NCBI GenBank assembly: GCA_007127275.1
Contig: SKZP01000330.1
Span: forward strand, 1 to 5,540
DNA: 5,540 nt
From: Planctomycetota bacterium
GTDB lineage: Bacteria > Planctomycetota > UBA8742 > SKZP01
Direction of reading: 5' to 3'
A program made the translations under genes and the position numbers. Positions within the stretch are counted from its first letter, which is position 1. Each line of letters begins with the position of its first letter. Shown here in pieces: positions 1 through 5,540 of this stretch. The notes beneath the pieces were generated by a model, which searched no databases, was not told where the DNA came from, and saw nothing but the letters and a program-made list of their open reading frames with translations.

Positions 1-8
1 CTAGCAAG

Positions 9-30
9 CCCACGGGCTGCGGCCCGTGGG
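9..30. repeat. Perfect GC-rich palindrome (REP-like hairpin)
   Basis: The 9-base arm CCCACGGGC (9-17) is perfectly complementary to GCCCGTGGG (22-30) around a TGCG loop. It lies 218 bases beyond the stop of the minus-strand lipoprotein gene. On the plus strand it is followed by a mildly T-rich stretch (TGTATTTCTG), so it could end a transcript arriving from the left of the window. There is no proper T-run on either strand, so a repetitive extragenic palindrome is at least as likely. Palindromes of this general form are, as I recall, common between genes in planctomycete genomes; that is memory, not a search. Confidence 0.6.
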
Positions 31-62
31 TGTATTTCTGTGGCAAGCGCAGCGCGTAAGCC

Positions 63-198
63 GGGCGCCAGCCCTGCGAGACAAAGCGCGAAACGACGCG
101 GGTTCGCCTCGCAAAGCTGGCGTCCTGCGCTCGCCTAGTTTCGTCAAGACTTTACGACATTCCGGCCAAACCCAGGGCTTTCGCCTGCCGCCCTTGGC
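63..198 (+). repeat. Dispersed intergenic repeat, longer copy (copy A)
   Basis: The core at 73-113 begins CCTGCGAG and ends GCCTCGCA. It aligns without gaps to 4863-4903 at 30 of 41 positions. Similarity continues in order: ACGACATTCCGG (154-165) matches ACGGCATTCGG (4921-4931), and TCGCCTGCCGC (181-191) matches TCGCCCGCCGC (4936-4946). This copy carries about 23 extra bases between the first two blocks and about 11 between the last two. Its end stem is weaker than in the other copy: TGCGAG (75-80) pairs with CTCGCA (108-113). An open frame crosses the region (26-394), but it continues antisense into the lipoprotein gene and has no ribosome binding site I can defend, so I treat 31-248 as non-coding. 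Confidence 0.55.
165..198 (-). terminator. Possible terminator hairpin of the lipoprotein gene
   Basis: About 50 bases past the minus-strand stop at 249, the arms 171-178 and 190-197 pair at 7 of 8 positions around an 11-base loop. An alternative fold pairs GCCAA (165-169) and GGGC (175-178) with GCCC plus TTGGC (190-198), bulging 170-174. On the minus strand the 3' arm runs into GGGTTTGG, which has only three T residues, so intrinsic termination would be weak. The hairpin lies inside the dispersed repeat and may simply be part of that element. Confidence 0.3.
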
Positions 199-248
199 TA
201 CCCGCGGTTGCGGCTGCGCTCGGGCTTACTCTTCGCCGTCGGCACCGT

Positions 249-1787
249 TCAGTCCGACTTGCTCTCCGCGGCCGGTGCCGCGCTGCGCGCCTGCGGGAAC
301 GCTTCGTCCGTGTGCGGCGGCAGCAGCGGCAACGACTCGTCGAGCGGCGTATCAATGGGGCTCCGCAGCGGACGGACCGGGCGGTCGTCGCTGAGCACGT
401 CGCGGCGCGCTTGCTCAATAAACCGGCGTAGCGCGTTGACGAGTTCTCTACGCGGCGGCAACACGCCTGCGGCGACACGCTGCTCGAGACCGTGAGCGGT
501 CAGGTAGGCGAGCGCCCGGAGGTTGACGCCGACCATGGCGCGGTTGGCGCGGGTGCGCAACGCCTGCGGCGTGTACCAGGCACTTTCGGTGAGTGCGGCG
601 TCGAGGCCGAGCTTGCTCCAGGCGGGGTCCGGCTCGTCGCGGCCGCGTCCACCACCGCCTCGCCGCTCGCTTTGGCGTGGATTCCCCAGCTCGGGCATCG
701 GCCCCGGCGGCTCGAGCGCCAACGAGCGCACTTGGGCGCGCGTCGCCGCTTCGAGGCCCACCGCCGTCGCGACGTCGAGCACAAGCCCCGCACCCTGGCG
801 GCGTCGCGGATCTTGCGCTCCGGGGGTCTCGCGGTCGAAGAGCCGCGCAATGGCCTCCTGCACCACGAGGGTCGAGCGTATGGCCAGTCGCAACCGCGCC
901 GCCTCCTCGGCACGGTCGAGCGCCAATTCGTTGCGGGCCGTGTAAACGAGCGCGCCGGCGAGAATCCCCGAGTCCTCGGGACCGGGTTCGTACCGTGCCG
1001 GCCAGGCCGTGGGGTCGGCCCACAAGTGCTCCCGCGGCATCCAGGCCCGAGCGCCGCGCTCGGTTTGTCGGCTCGTCAGCGTGACACGCACGGGCGTGGC
1101 CGGGATCTGCGCAAGCAAGGACATGGCTTGCCGTGCCCGCAGCCGCCGTGGCGCACCGACATCGCCGGCGTCGGTGTCGCCGTCGGGTCGCGCCGTTTCG
1201 GCACGTGCAGGCTCCGCCAGGGACAACCACTCGTCCCGCACTGCGGCGAGCAAACGAAACAACACGTGCGAGTCGAGGCCCCGTACCAATGCGTAGATGG
1301 TGCGCCCTTCGCGGTCCTGCCACAGCTCGACGAGGGCGGCGTCACGGGCGACCTCGCGGGCGACCCGTTCGGCCAGTGTCCGTGCGGCGTCGGAGGCAGC
1401 TTCGCGGGGCATGCCGTCTTCGCCGTGTGCGAGCAACACGAGGGCCGCGTCGCGAAGCACCGGCCGCAGTCGCTGTGCCAAGCTCATGCGCGCCCGCGCC
1501 TCCGCATCAAGCGGCGCTTGAACCATCGCCACGGGGTCGTAGAACGAGTCGCTGCCGACGCCGTACCAAGCCACGCCGGGCTCTGCCGGCACCGTATCAA
1601 TCCACCACGGCCGGCTCTCGCCGCGTCGCACCTGTTGCTCGAGCAACGGACTGGCATCATGCCACGGCCGGGCCCGGCAACCGCTTACCGGCAGCGAGGC
1701 AAGCAGCAGCAGGCAAACACACGCCAGCAGTCCCGCCCCACGGTTCCGGCGGCGCCCCCCTTCGTAACAGCGCAGATCAAGCGGCAC
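249..1787 (-). CDS. LPP20-like outer-envelope lipoprotein
   Basis: This encodes a 512-residue predicted lipoprotein. The N-terminus has basic residues (RCYEGGRRRNR, 6-16), a hydrophobic core (about 19-33) and a lipobox VSGC with the lipidated Cys at 37. This marks export by Sec, diacylglycerol attachment and cleavage by signal peptidase II. Residues about 60-180 resemble the LPP20/FlgP-type lipoprotein domain: a WYGVG segment (74-78), an Ala/Arg-rich helix (DAEARARMSLAQRL, 94-107), then ELWQDREGRTIYALVRGL (154-171). Residues 273-345 partly echo this pattern and may be a diverged second unit. A Gly/Arg stretch (376-383) and an Ala/Pro/Ser-rich tail look flexible. The start is GTG at 1787, chosen because it puts a normal signal peptide at the N-terminus and has GAGAAGG 11 bases upstream. 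The beta-barrel gene lies 212 bases upstream on the same strand. The family role is poorly defined, and no enzymatic function can be claimed. Confidence 0.82.
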   Translation of the reverse strand: MPLDLRCYEGGRRRNRGAGLLACVCLLLLASLPVSGCRARPWHDASPLLEQQVRRGESRPWWIDTVPAEPGVAWYGVGSDSFYDPVAMVQAPLDAEARARMSLAQRLRPVLRDAALVLLAHGEDGMPREAASDAARTLAERVAREVARDAALVELWQDREGRTIYALVRGLDSHVLFRLLAAVRDEWLSLAEPARAETARPDGDTDAGDVGAPRRLRARQAMSLLAQIPATPVRVTLTSRQTERGARAWMPREHLWADPTAWPARYEPGPEDSGILAGALVYTARNELALDRAEEAARLRLAIRSTLVVQEAIARLFDRETPGAQDPRRRQGAGLVLDVATAVGLEAATRAQVRSLALEPPGPMPELGNPRQSERRGGGGRGRDEPDPAWSKLGLDAALTESAWYTPQALRTRANRAMVGVNLRALAYLTAHGLEQRVAAGVLPPRRELVNALRRFIEQARRDVLSDDRPVRPLRSPIDTPLDESLPLLPPHTDEAFPQARSAAPAAESKSD

Positions 1788-1999
1788 GCGAGTTCACGCC
1801 TTCTCAAGCGAACGAAAACAAAGAAGCGGCGCACGACGCATGACGCGCAACCTCCGGCTCAGCTCCGATCTACACGAGCGTCGCGCAACGGGCAACTCCA
1901 TCTCGGTTCGCCGGAACCGGCGATGAGTTCGACGGGAGCCCACTGACGCAGTCGCTGGGCTTGGGGAATCTCCGAAGCACCGGGAGTGTGCGACCCTCG
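1788..1999 (-). other. Intergenic gap between the two minus-strand envelope genes
   Basis: This 212-base gap has no credible gene. It contains a small perfect hairpin, CGGTTC (1904-1909) with GAACCG (1914-1919) around GCCG, with no T-run on either side, so it is a poor terminator. On the minus strand TTGCCC (1895-1890), a 17-base spacer and TAGATC (1872-1867) form a weak match to a sigma-70 promoter that could drive the lipoprotein gene separately. The match is 4 of 6 plus 3 of 6 and may be chance. A T-rich patch (1810-1825 on the minus strand) precedes the ribosome binding site. Confidence 0.35.
1799..1805 (-). promoter_or_regulatory. Ribosome binding site of the lipoprotein gene
   Basis: On the minus strand these bases read GAGAAGG, 11 bases before the GTG start whose first base is 1787. 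The spacing is slightly long but usable. This is the main nucleotide-level support for a GTG start; there is no ATG in this frame upstream of the signal peptide. Confidence 0.5.
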
Positions 2000-3076
2000 T
2001 CAAAACCAGATGCGCAGGCCGAACTCGATACGGCCGCGGGACCATACGATGGCGCTGCTGCTGTCGCCGGTGGCGTTGGGATCATGCAGGTAGCGGTCGC
2101 CGAGGTTGGTCATGGTGATGTCGAACTCGACGCGGAAGAGCATTTGCAAGTGATCGTTCAGCCAAAACGGCGGCGAGTGCACGGCGACCAAGGCGAGCCG
2201 GAAGTGCACGACGACGCCCGAGGGTGAGCGCGCCACGGCGCCGATGTCGAGGTCCGCATCCACCTTCAGCCAGTCGAGCAGCCCCCAGTCCAGCCAGAAT
2301 CCGAAGAGGAAGGTGTGGTTCGGCTCGCGCCCCTTTACCTCTGGATTCAATGACGTGAGCGAGAGCTGCAGGAACTCGTAGCGGCCGCGCACCCCGAAGA
2401 TGGAGTGGGTGCCGTCAATCCCCATGTCGATCTCGCGAAAGATGGTCATCGGCGCGGCCGCCCCGATCTGGAAGATGGACTGTTTGACCCGCGTGCCCTC
2501 CGGCAGCGTCGTGCCACGAAACTGCGCCTCGAGGCTCAACTCGCCGAAGAACGCCCAGTTGTTGAGGATGACGTCGAGGCCGCGGCCGCGGCCGCCAAGC
2601 GCGCCGAAGAACCCGAGTTGCAACTCCTGGGTTTGAAAGGCGTCCTCGTCGGCGTCTTCGAGGTCGAGGGCGTCGCCGCCGGGGGAGAACGCGCCCCCAA
2701 TGAGGTAGCCCAGGCGAATCCCAACGGGACCGATGAAATCACCGAGTCCGTCGCCAATGACGTGATTGAGCCCCTCGGGGAAATGTACCCCGACGCCGAT
2801 TCCCCAGTGGGGCTCCTGGTCCCCGCCTTCTTCGCGCTCGGCCTGACTGGAAAAGTCGACATTGCGTGTGAAGACCGCGCCGCGCACATCGAAGAAAAAC
2901 CGGTGCGCGAGCCGATCCGCTTCGAGCTCTGGAAGGGGGGCTTCCCCTTCTTCGCCCGGCTGGGCAAGGACACGCCCGGGATGCGCGAGCAGCACCGCCA
3001 GCAGCACCGCAAGCCCAACGAAAGCACGCGCGGCGCGACCGTTGCCTTTCGTGCTTGCGCGACGGCACTCAGTCAT
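2000..3076 (-). CDS. Predicted outer-membrane beta-barrel protein
   Basis: This encodes a 358-residue exported protein of unrecognised family. The N-terminus is a classic Sec signal: basic residues (5-17), a hydrophobic core (about 18-31) and a likely signal peptidase I site after VLA at 36-38. A Pro/Glu-rich linker (39-53) follows. From about residue 58 onward the sequence alternates polar and aromatic/hydrophobic residues, as in transmembrane beta strands (for example FFDVRGAVF, LQLGFFGAL, FGELSLEAQF, HTFLFGFWLDWG, LQMLFRVEFDI). It ends GRIEFGLRIWF, and the terminal Phe fits the signal recognised by the BAM assembly machinery. An acidic stretch (DLEDADEDAF, 138-147) is a likely exposed loop. 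The start is ATG at 3076, with only a weak GAAAG upstream. It is divergent from murC and is the promoter-proximal member of the minus-strand pair. A pore, a transporter and a structural barrel are all possible; the sequence does not decide. Confidence 0.8.
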   Translation of the reverse strand: MTECRRASTKGNGRAARAFVGLAVLLAVLLAHPGRVLAQPGEEGEAPLPELEADRLAHRFFFDVRGAVFTRNVDFSSQAEREEGGDQEPHWGIGVGVHFPEGLNHVIGDGLGDFIGPVGIRLGYLIGGAFSPGGDALDLEDADEDAFQTQELQLGFFGALGGRGRGLDVILNNWAFFGELSLEAQFRGTTLPEGTRVKQSIFQIGAAAPMTIFREIDMGIDGTHSIFGVRGRYEFLQLSLTSLNPEVKGREPNHTFLFGFWLDWGLLDWLKVDADLDIGAVARSPSGVVVHFRLALVAVHSPPFWLNDHLQMLFRVEFDITMTNLGDRYLHDPNATGDSSSAIVWSRGRIEFGLRIWF

Positions 3077-3365
3077 GAACGTGGCGCTTTCGAACGGTGT
3101 GTCGACGGCGTGTGGCTGCGCTGTCCCTCAAGCTGGACTGCCAGCGAAACGTTCACTTTTTGTACGAGCGAGCACCGCCGGATGCATGCGCAAAACACGG
3201 AATCTCCGGGTGAGTCCCGACGGGGCGCCGCGAAGCGCCCCACGGCTCGCCGCAGTGGAAGACGCCCGAGCGCATTGACGCTCAAGCACGGGGGAAACGG
3301 TGCCGATGCTACGCACATCCGCAACATGCTCGTTCCTCTCCGCGGCCTCTCTCCCTCGTTCGCTC
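3077..3365. other. Divergent intergenic region between the barrel gene and murC
   Basis: This 289-base stretch must hold the start signals for the minus-strand barrel gene and for murC. I could not identify a convincing sigma-70 promoter on either strand. TTGACG at 3275-3280 resembles a -35 box for murC but has no -10 at normal spacing. The region holds the hairpin at 3222-3241 and a purine run GGGGGA (3290-3295). That run lies 10 bases before an in-frame ATG at 3306, which could serve as an alternative murC start. Confidence 0.45.
3222..3241. repeat. Strong GC hairpin in the murC leader
   Basis: GGGGCGC (3222-3228) pairs perfectly with GCGCCCC (3235-3241) around the 6-base loop CGCGAA. It sits 125 bases before the preferred murC start and 146 bases before the barrel gene's start on the other strand. 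No T-run follows on either strand, so it is not a standard terminator. It could be leader-RNA structure, a protein site, or chance pairing in GC-rich DNA. Confidence 0.4.
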
Positions 3366-4778
3366 ATGACTGAGTTCTCGCTCTCCGCCGGTCAACGCAT
3401 TCACCTCATTGGCATTGGCGGCGCCGGCATGTCCGGTCTCGCACGGCTACTCAAGGCGCGCGGCCTCACGGTCTCCGGCTCCGACGCCGTCCCCACGGCA
3501 CTGACCGAGAAGCTCTTCCACGACGACGGCATCCACGTCGACTACGTCCAGGACGGCTCGGCCATCCACCCCGGTCTCGACGGCGTCGTCACCACCGCGG
3601 CCGCCAAGGCGGACAACGCGGAACTGGCCGCGGCGCGACGACTCGGGGTGCCCGTGCGCAAGTACGCCGAGGCGCTCGGCGCGTTGATGCGCGAACGTGT
3701 CGGCATTGCCGTGGCCGGCACGCACGGAAAGACGACCACCTCGAGCATGCTCGCCCACACGTTGCGTGAGGCGGACCTCGAACCGAGCTACCTGATCGGC
3801 GGGGTGCCCCACGACCTCGGCAGCAACGCCGAGGCCGGCCGCGGCAGCTACTTCGTCGCCGAGGCCTGCGAATACGACCGTAGCTTCCACCATCTCGCGC
3901 CGATCGTCGCCGTGGTCACCAACATCGACGCGGATCACCTCGACTACTTCGGCTCACTCGAAGCGGTCCACGAAGCGTTCGCCCGCTTCGTCGCCATGGT
4001 CCCGGCAACGGGGCTCGTCGTCGTGCACGGAGACGACGAAGCGACGCTCGAAACGGTGAGGCGTGCGGCAATTGCGCCGGTCGTTAGCTACGGCGAAGAA
4101 GAGTGGTGCGACTGGCGCATAATCCGCCACGGAGTGGTCGACGGCCGACCGAGCGCTCGCTTCGAAGGCCCCGGCAGTGCCGAGCCGCTGGCGCTCACCC
4201 TCGGCGTGCCCGGCTGGCAGAACGTCTACAACGCCGCCGCCGTTGCCGTCGTCGCCGACTACCTCGGCGCCGAGGCCGCCGCCATTCAAGCGGCGCTCGA
4301 AGGCTTCCGTGGCGTCGCCCGGCGCTTCGACCGCCTGGGCAGCCTGCGCGGCGTGCCCATTCTCGACGACTACGCACACCACCCCGCCGAGATCCGCGCG
4401 ACCCTTGCCGCGGCACGCCAGGCGCACCCGCACGAAGATCTCTGGGTCGTCTTTCAGCCGCATCAGGTGACCCGCACACAAGTTTTCTTCAACGGCTTCA
4501 GCGAGGCGCTTGCGCTGGCCGACCGCGTCATCCTGCTCGACGTATACGCGGCCCGCGAAGGGGACGAAGATCACGGCATGCGCGCCCTGAGCGAGGAACT
4601 CGCCGAGGCGGTGCGGCTGCATGGCACCGAGGCGGAGTATCTTTCGAGCTTCGACGCGGTCATTGCCCACCTGCGAAGCGAGTTGCCCGCCCACGGCGCC
4701 GCGGTGATGACCATGGGCGCCGGAAACGTGCACGAGATCGCCGAGGCGCTCGTCACCACATACGCACGCGCTGCGTGA
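3366..4778 (+). CDS. murC: UDP-N-acetylmuramate--L-alanine ligase
   Basis: MurC joins L-alanine to UDP-N-acetylmuramic acid using ATP in the cytoplasm, the first amino-acid step of peptidoglycan stem-peptide synthesis. The 470-residue product has the normal length and all three Mur-ligase domains. The N-terminal nucleotide-sugar domain carries GIGGAGMSG (16-24). The central ATPase domain carries the P-loop AGTHGKTTTSSM (117-128), EACEYDRSF (166-174) and NIDADHLDYF (186-195), followed by PGWQNVYNAAA (282-292), where Gln285 sits where His is usual while Asn286 is kept. The C-terminal domain carries RRFD (319-322), DDYAHHPAE (334-342), FQPHQVTRT (363-371), DVYAAREGDE (392-401) and GAGN (451-454). 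The start is ATG at 3366, because conserved sequence begins just after it and the upstream codons (3300-3365) have lower third-position GC. That ATG lacks a clear ribosome binding site, and in-frame GTG 3300 or ATG 3306 would add 22 or 20 residues. No other dcw-cluster genes are adjacent. Confidence 0.97.
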   Translation: MTEFSLSAGQRIHLIGIGGAGMSGLARLLKARGLTVSGSDAVPTALTEKLFHDDGIHVDYVQDGSAIHPGLDGVVTTAAAKADNAELAAARRLGVPVRKYAEALGALMRERVGIAVAGTHGKTTTSSMLAHTLREADLEPSYLIGGVPHDLGSNAEAGRGSYFVAEACEYDRSFHHLAPIVAVVTNIDADHLDYFGSLEAVHEAFARFVAMVPATGLVVVHGDDEATLETVRRAAIAPVVSYGEEEWCDWRIIRHGVVDGRPSARFEGPGSAEPLALTLGVPGWQNVYNAAAVAVVADYLGAEAAAIQAALEGFRGVARRFDRLGSLRGVPILDDYAHHPAEIRATLAAARQAHPHEDLWVVFQPHQVTRTQVFFNGFSEALALADRVILLDVYAAREGDEDHGMRALSEELAEAVRLHGTEAEYLSSFDAVIAHLRSELPAHGAAVMTMGAGNVHEIAEALVTTYARAA

Positions 4779-4852
4779 GCAAGTTCCGTCCGTGCGTCAC
4801 CTCGGAGCGTCCGCGCCCGAATGCCACTAAAGGTTTCCTGTCAGGGGCGAGT

Positions 4853-4950
4853 GAGCGCACGGCCTGCGAGGCGAAGCACCAAGCCACGAGAGACTGCCTC
4901 GCAGGACATGCTCCCTCTCAACGGCATTCGGACTCTCGCCCGCCGCTGGT
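4853..4950 (+). repeat. Dispersed intergenic repeat, shorter copy (copy B)
   Basis: The core 4863-4903 matches 73-113 without gaps at 30 of 41 positions. Two later blocks (4921-4931 and 4936-4946) match copy A in the same order, with shorter spacing. This copy has a perfect 10-base end stem: CCTGCGAGGC (4863-4872) with GCCTCGCAGG (4896-4905), enclosing 23 bases. In copy A the outermost two pairs and the inner A-C position of this stem are broken. The repeat starts about 75 bases after the murC stop, in sense orientation to murC. No T-run follows, so it is unlikely to be a simple intrinsic terminator. Confidence 0.55.
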
Positions 4951-5109
4951 CCACGTCGCGACCCCGTGGCCCCTTACTCTCGAACGAACTCGGGAGGCGC
5001 GGCGAAAAAAGTTCGGCAACGAGCGGGGTGTGTCGGTGGGGCGGCGTATGCTGAAAGTGTGAACGCAAACGGAAGTAGGAAAACACCCTGGTTTCACCCA
5101 ACCCACACC

Positions 5110-5114
5110 AAGGA
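5110..5114 (+). promoter_or_regulatory. Ribosome binding site of the right-edge gene
   Basis: AAGGA lies 8 bases before the ATG at 5123, within a purine-rich AAGGAAAAGAG stretch. It is the clearest ribosome binding site in the window and fixes the start of the truncated gene. Confidence 0.75.
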
Positions 5115-5122
5115 AAAGAGTT

Positions 5123-5540
5123 ATGTCTCGTCAAAAGTCGATCTTCGAACATCTGCCGGCGGAACCGAGCGAATACCGGCCTGCCGAGGTGCAACCGGCG
5201 GCGTTCCAATCTTCGGGGAGTTCCGCCGCCGTGGCGTCGACGTCGCTGGCTGCGGTTCCGCCGCCGCCGCGTCCGCCGTTCGAACTGGAACTGCGCCGGC
5301 TCGTGCGCCGTCGCCTAAGCGGCGAGGTAAGCTTCGAGGAATTCTGCCGTGAGAACCTCGAGTTGCACTTCCGCTACGGGCGCAGCGGCTACGACCTCGA
5401 GCAATACGAACGCGACATCAGCGAATACCGCGAACGCGAGCGCCGTGCCAAGCGTCGCCGCCAGCTCGAACAATCCCTACGCCTACCCGGCAAACTGGAA
5501 CTGCTCGAGCACCCCACGGAGGAAGAGAAGGAACTGCAGC
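5123..5540 (+). CDS. Hypothetical charged protein, truncated at the right edge
   Basis: I do not recognise this family. The frame is open from ATG at 5123 to the end of the window, giving 139 complete codons plus one base; the 3' part is missing. Residues 1-45 (starting MSRQKSIFEHLPAEPSEYRP) are polar and Ser/Ala-rich, then comes a PPPPRPP linker (46-52). Residues 53-105 look folded and largely helical (FELELRRLVRRRLSGEVSFE, then CRENLELHFRYG and DLEQYERDISEYR). A very basic Arg/Lys run follows (103-113), then an acidic/Leu-rich stretch to the edge. There is no signal peptide or membrane segment in the visible part, so it is probably cytoplasmic unless the missing part says otherwise. The AAGGA ribosome binding site supports the start, and the codons favour G or C in third position like murC. 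It is transcribed in the same direction as murC but 344 bases away, so it is probably a separate unit. Confidence 0.72.
   Translation, partial: MSRQKSIFEHLPAEPSEYRPAEVQPAAFQSSGSSAAVASTSLAAVPPPPRPPFELELRRLVRRRLSGEVSFEEFCRENLELHFRYGRSGYDLEQYERDISEYRERERRAKRRRQLEQSLRLPGKLELLEHPTEEEKELQ

Larger units (their letters stand above)
4779..5122 (+). other. Intergenic region after murC
   Basis: This 344-base gap has no supportable gene. It contains the second copy of the dispersed repeat (about 4853-4950), a small hairpin of CCACG (4951-4955) with CGTGG (4965-4969), and an A-run (5005-5010). TATGCT at 5047-5052 could be a -10 box for the gene starting at 5123, but no acceptable -35 lies 16-18 bases upstream, so it is only a candidate. 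No T-run terminator for murC was found; the hairpins here lack one. Confidence 0.45.

Noticed and set aside
26..394. Plus-strand open frame of 122 codons at the left edge
   Set aside because: It covers the dispersed repeat and then runs antisense into the lipoprotein gene. There is no good ribosome binding site, and the product looks like translated repeat plus shadow sequence.
492..1946. Plus-strand open frame of 484 codons opposite the lipoprotein gene
   Set aside because: It is antisense to a gene with a clear signal peptide and lipobox. Its product is a low-complexity Arg/Ala/Gly/Pro-rich sequence with no recognisable domain. Long antisense frames are expected in GC-rich coding DNA.
1794..2045. 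Minus-strand open frame of 83 codons in the gap between the envelope genes
   Set aside because: It overlaps the end of the barrel gene and the ribosome binding site of the lipoprotein gene. The product is Arg/Ser-rich with no recognisable feature.
2577..2596. GGCCGC-type alternating repeat within the beta-barrel gene
   Set aside because: It encodes the Gly/Arg run at residues 160-167 of the protein and is explained by GC-rich codons; it is too short to call a functional repeat.
2405..3373. Plus-strand open frame of 322 codons opposite the beta-barrel gene
   Set aside because: The minus-strand protein has a signal peptide, alternating strand pattern and terminal Phe. The antisense product has no such structure and runs into the murC start.
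3954..4733. Minus-strand open frame of 259 codons inside murC
   Set aside because: It lies entirely antisense to the unmistakable MurC reading frame and shows no domain of its own.
4966..5352. Plus-strand open frame of 128 codons overlapping the right-edge gene
   Set aside because: It overlaps the frame starting at ATG 5123, which has the better ribosome binding site and stays open to the window edge. The competing frame stops at 5352 and is Gly/Ala/Arg-rich.
1..5540. CRISPR array, tRNA, rRNA, insertion sequence or defence genes
   Set aside because: No regularly spaced direct repeats, tRNA-like cloverleaf, rRNA-like sequence or transposase or nuclease motifs were found by eye on either strand.

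Overview
The window is a high-GC stretch from a Gram-negative-type (diderm) bacterium. The evidence is a lipoprotein with a lipobox, a predicted outer-membrane beta-barrel ending in Phe, and the peptidoglycan ligase MurC. MurC stands alone rather than inside a division/cell-wall (dcw) cluster. Together with the GC-rich palindromic intergenic repeats and the 'EACEYDRSF' form of a MurC motif, this makes a Planctomycetota-type genome my best guess. That is an inference from remembered patterns, not a database result.

Layout, left to right. Positions 1-248 hold no convincing gene. They contain a perfect GC-rich palindrome (9-30) and one copy of a dispersed, hairpin-forming intergenic repeat (about 63-198). 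Two minus-strand genes follow: a 512-residue LPP20-like lipoprotein (249-1787) and, upstream of it in transcription, a 358-residue predicted outer-membrane beta-barrel protein (2000-3076). They are separated by 212 bases and could form an envelope-related transcription unit, though the gap is wide enough for a separate promoter. A 289-base divergent region with a strong hairpin (3222-3241) separates them from murC on the plus strand (3366-4778). A 344-base gap follows, carrying a second, shortened copy of the dispersed repeat (about 4853-4950). The last gene starts at 5123, has a good ribosome binding site, encodes an unrecognised charged protein, and runs off the right edge.

All three genes with a recognisable family or localisation concern the cell envelope, but nothing here shows that they work as one system. 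MurC acts in the cytoplasm on peptidoglycan precursors; the other two are exported. The least expected result is the repeat: 73-113 and 4863-4903 align without gaps at 30 of 41 positions, both ends are inverted repeats, and further matching blocks follow in the same order. I found no evidence of a defence system, mobile element, CRISPR array or RNA gene.
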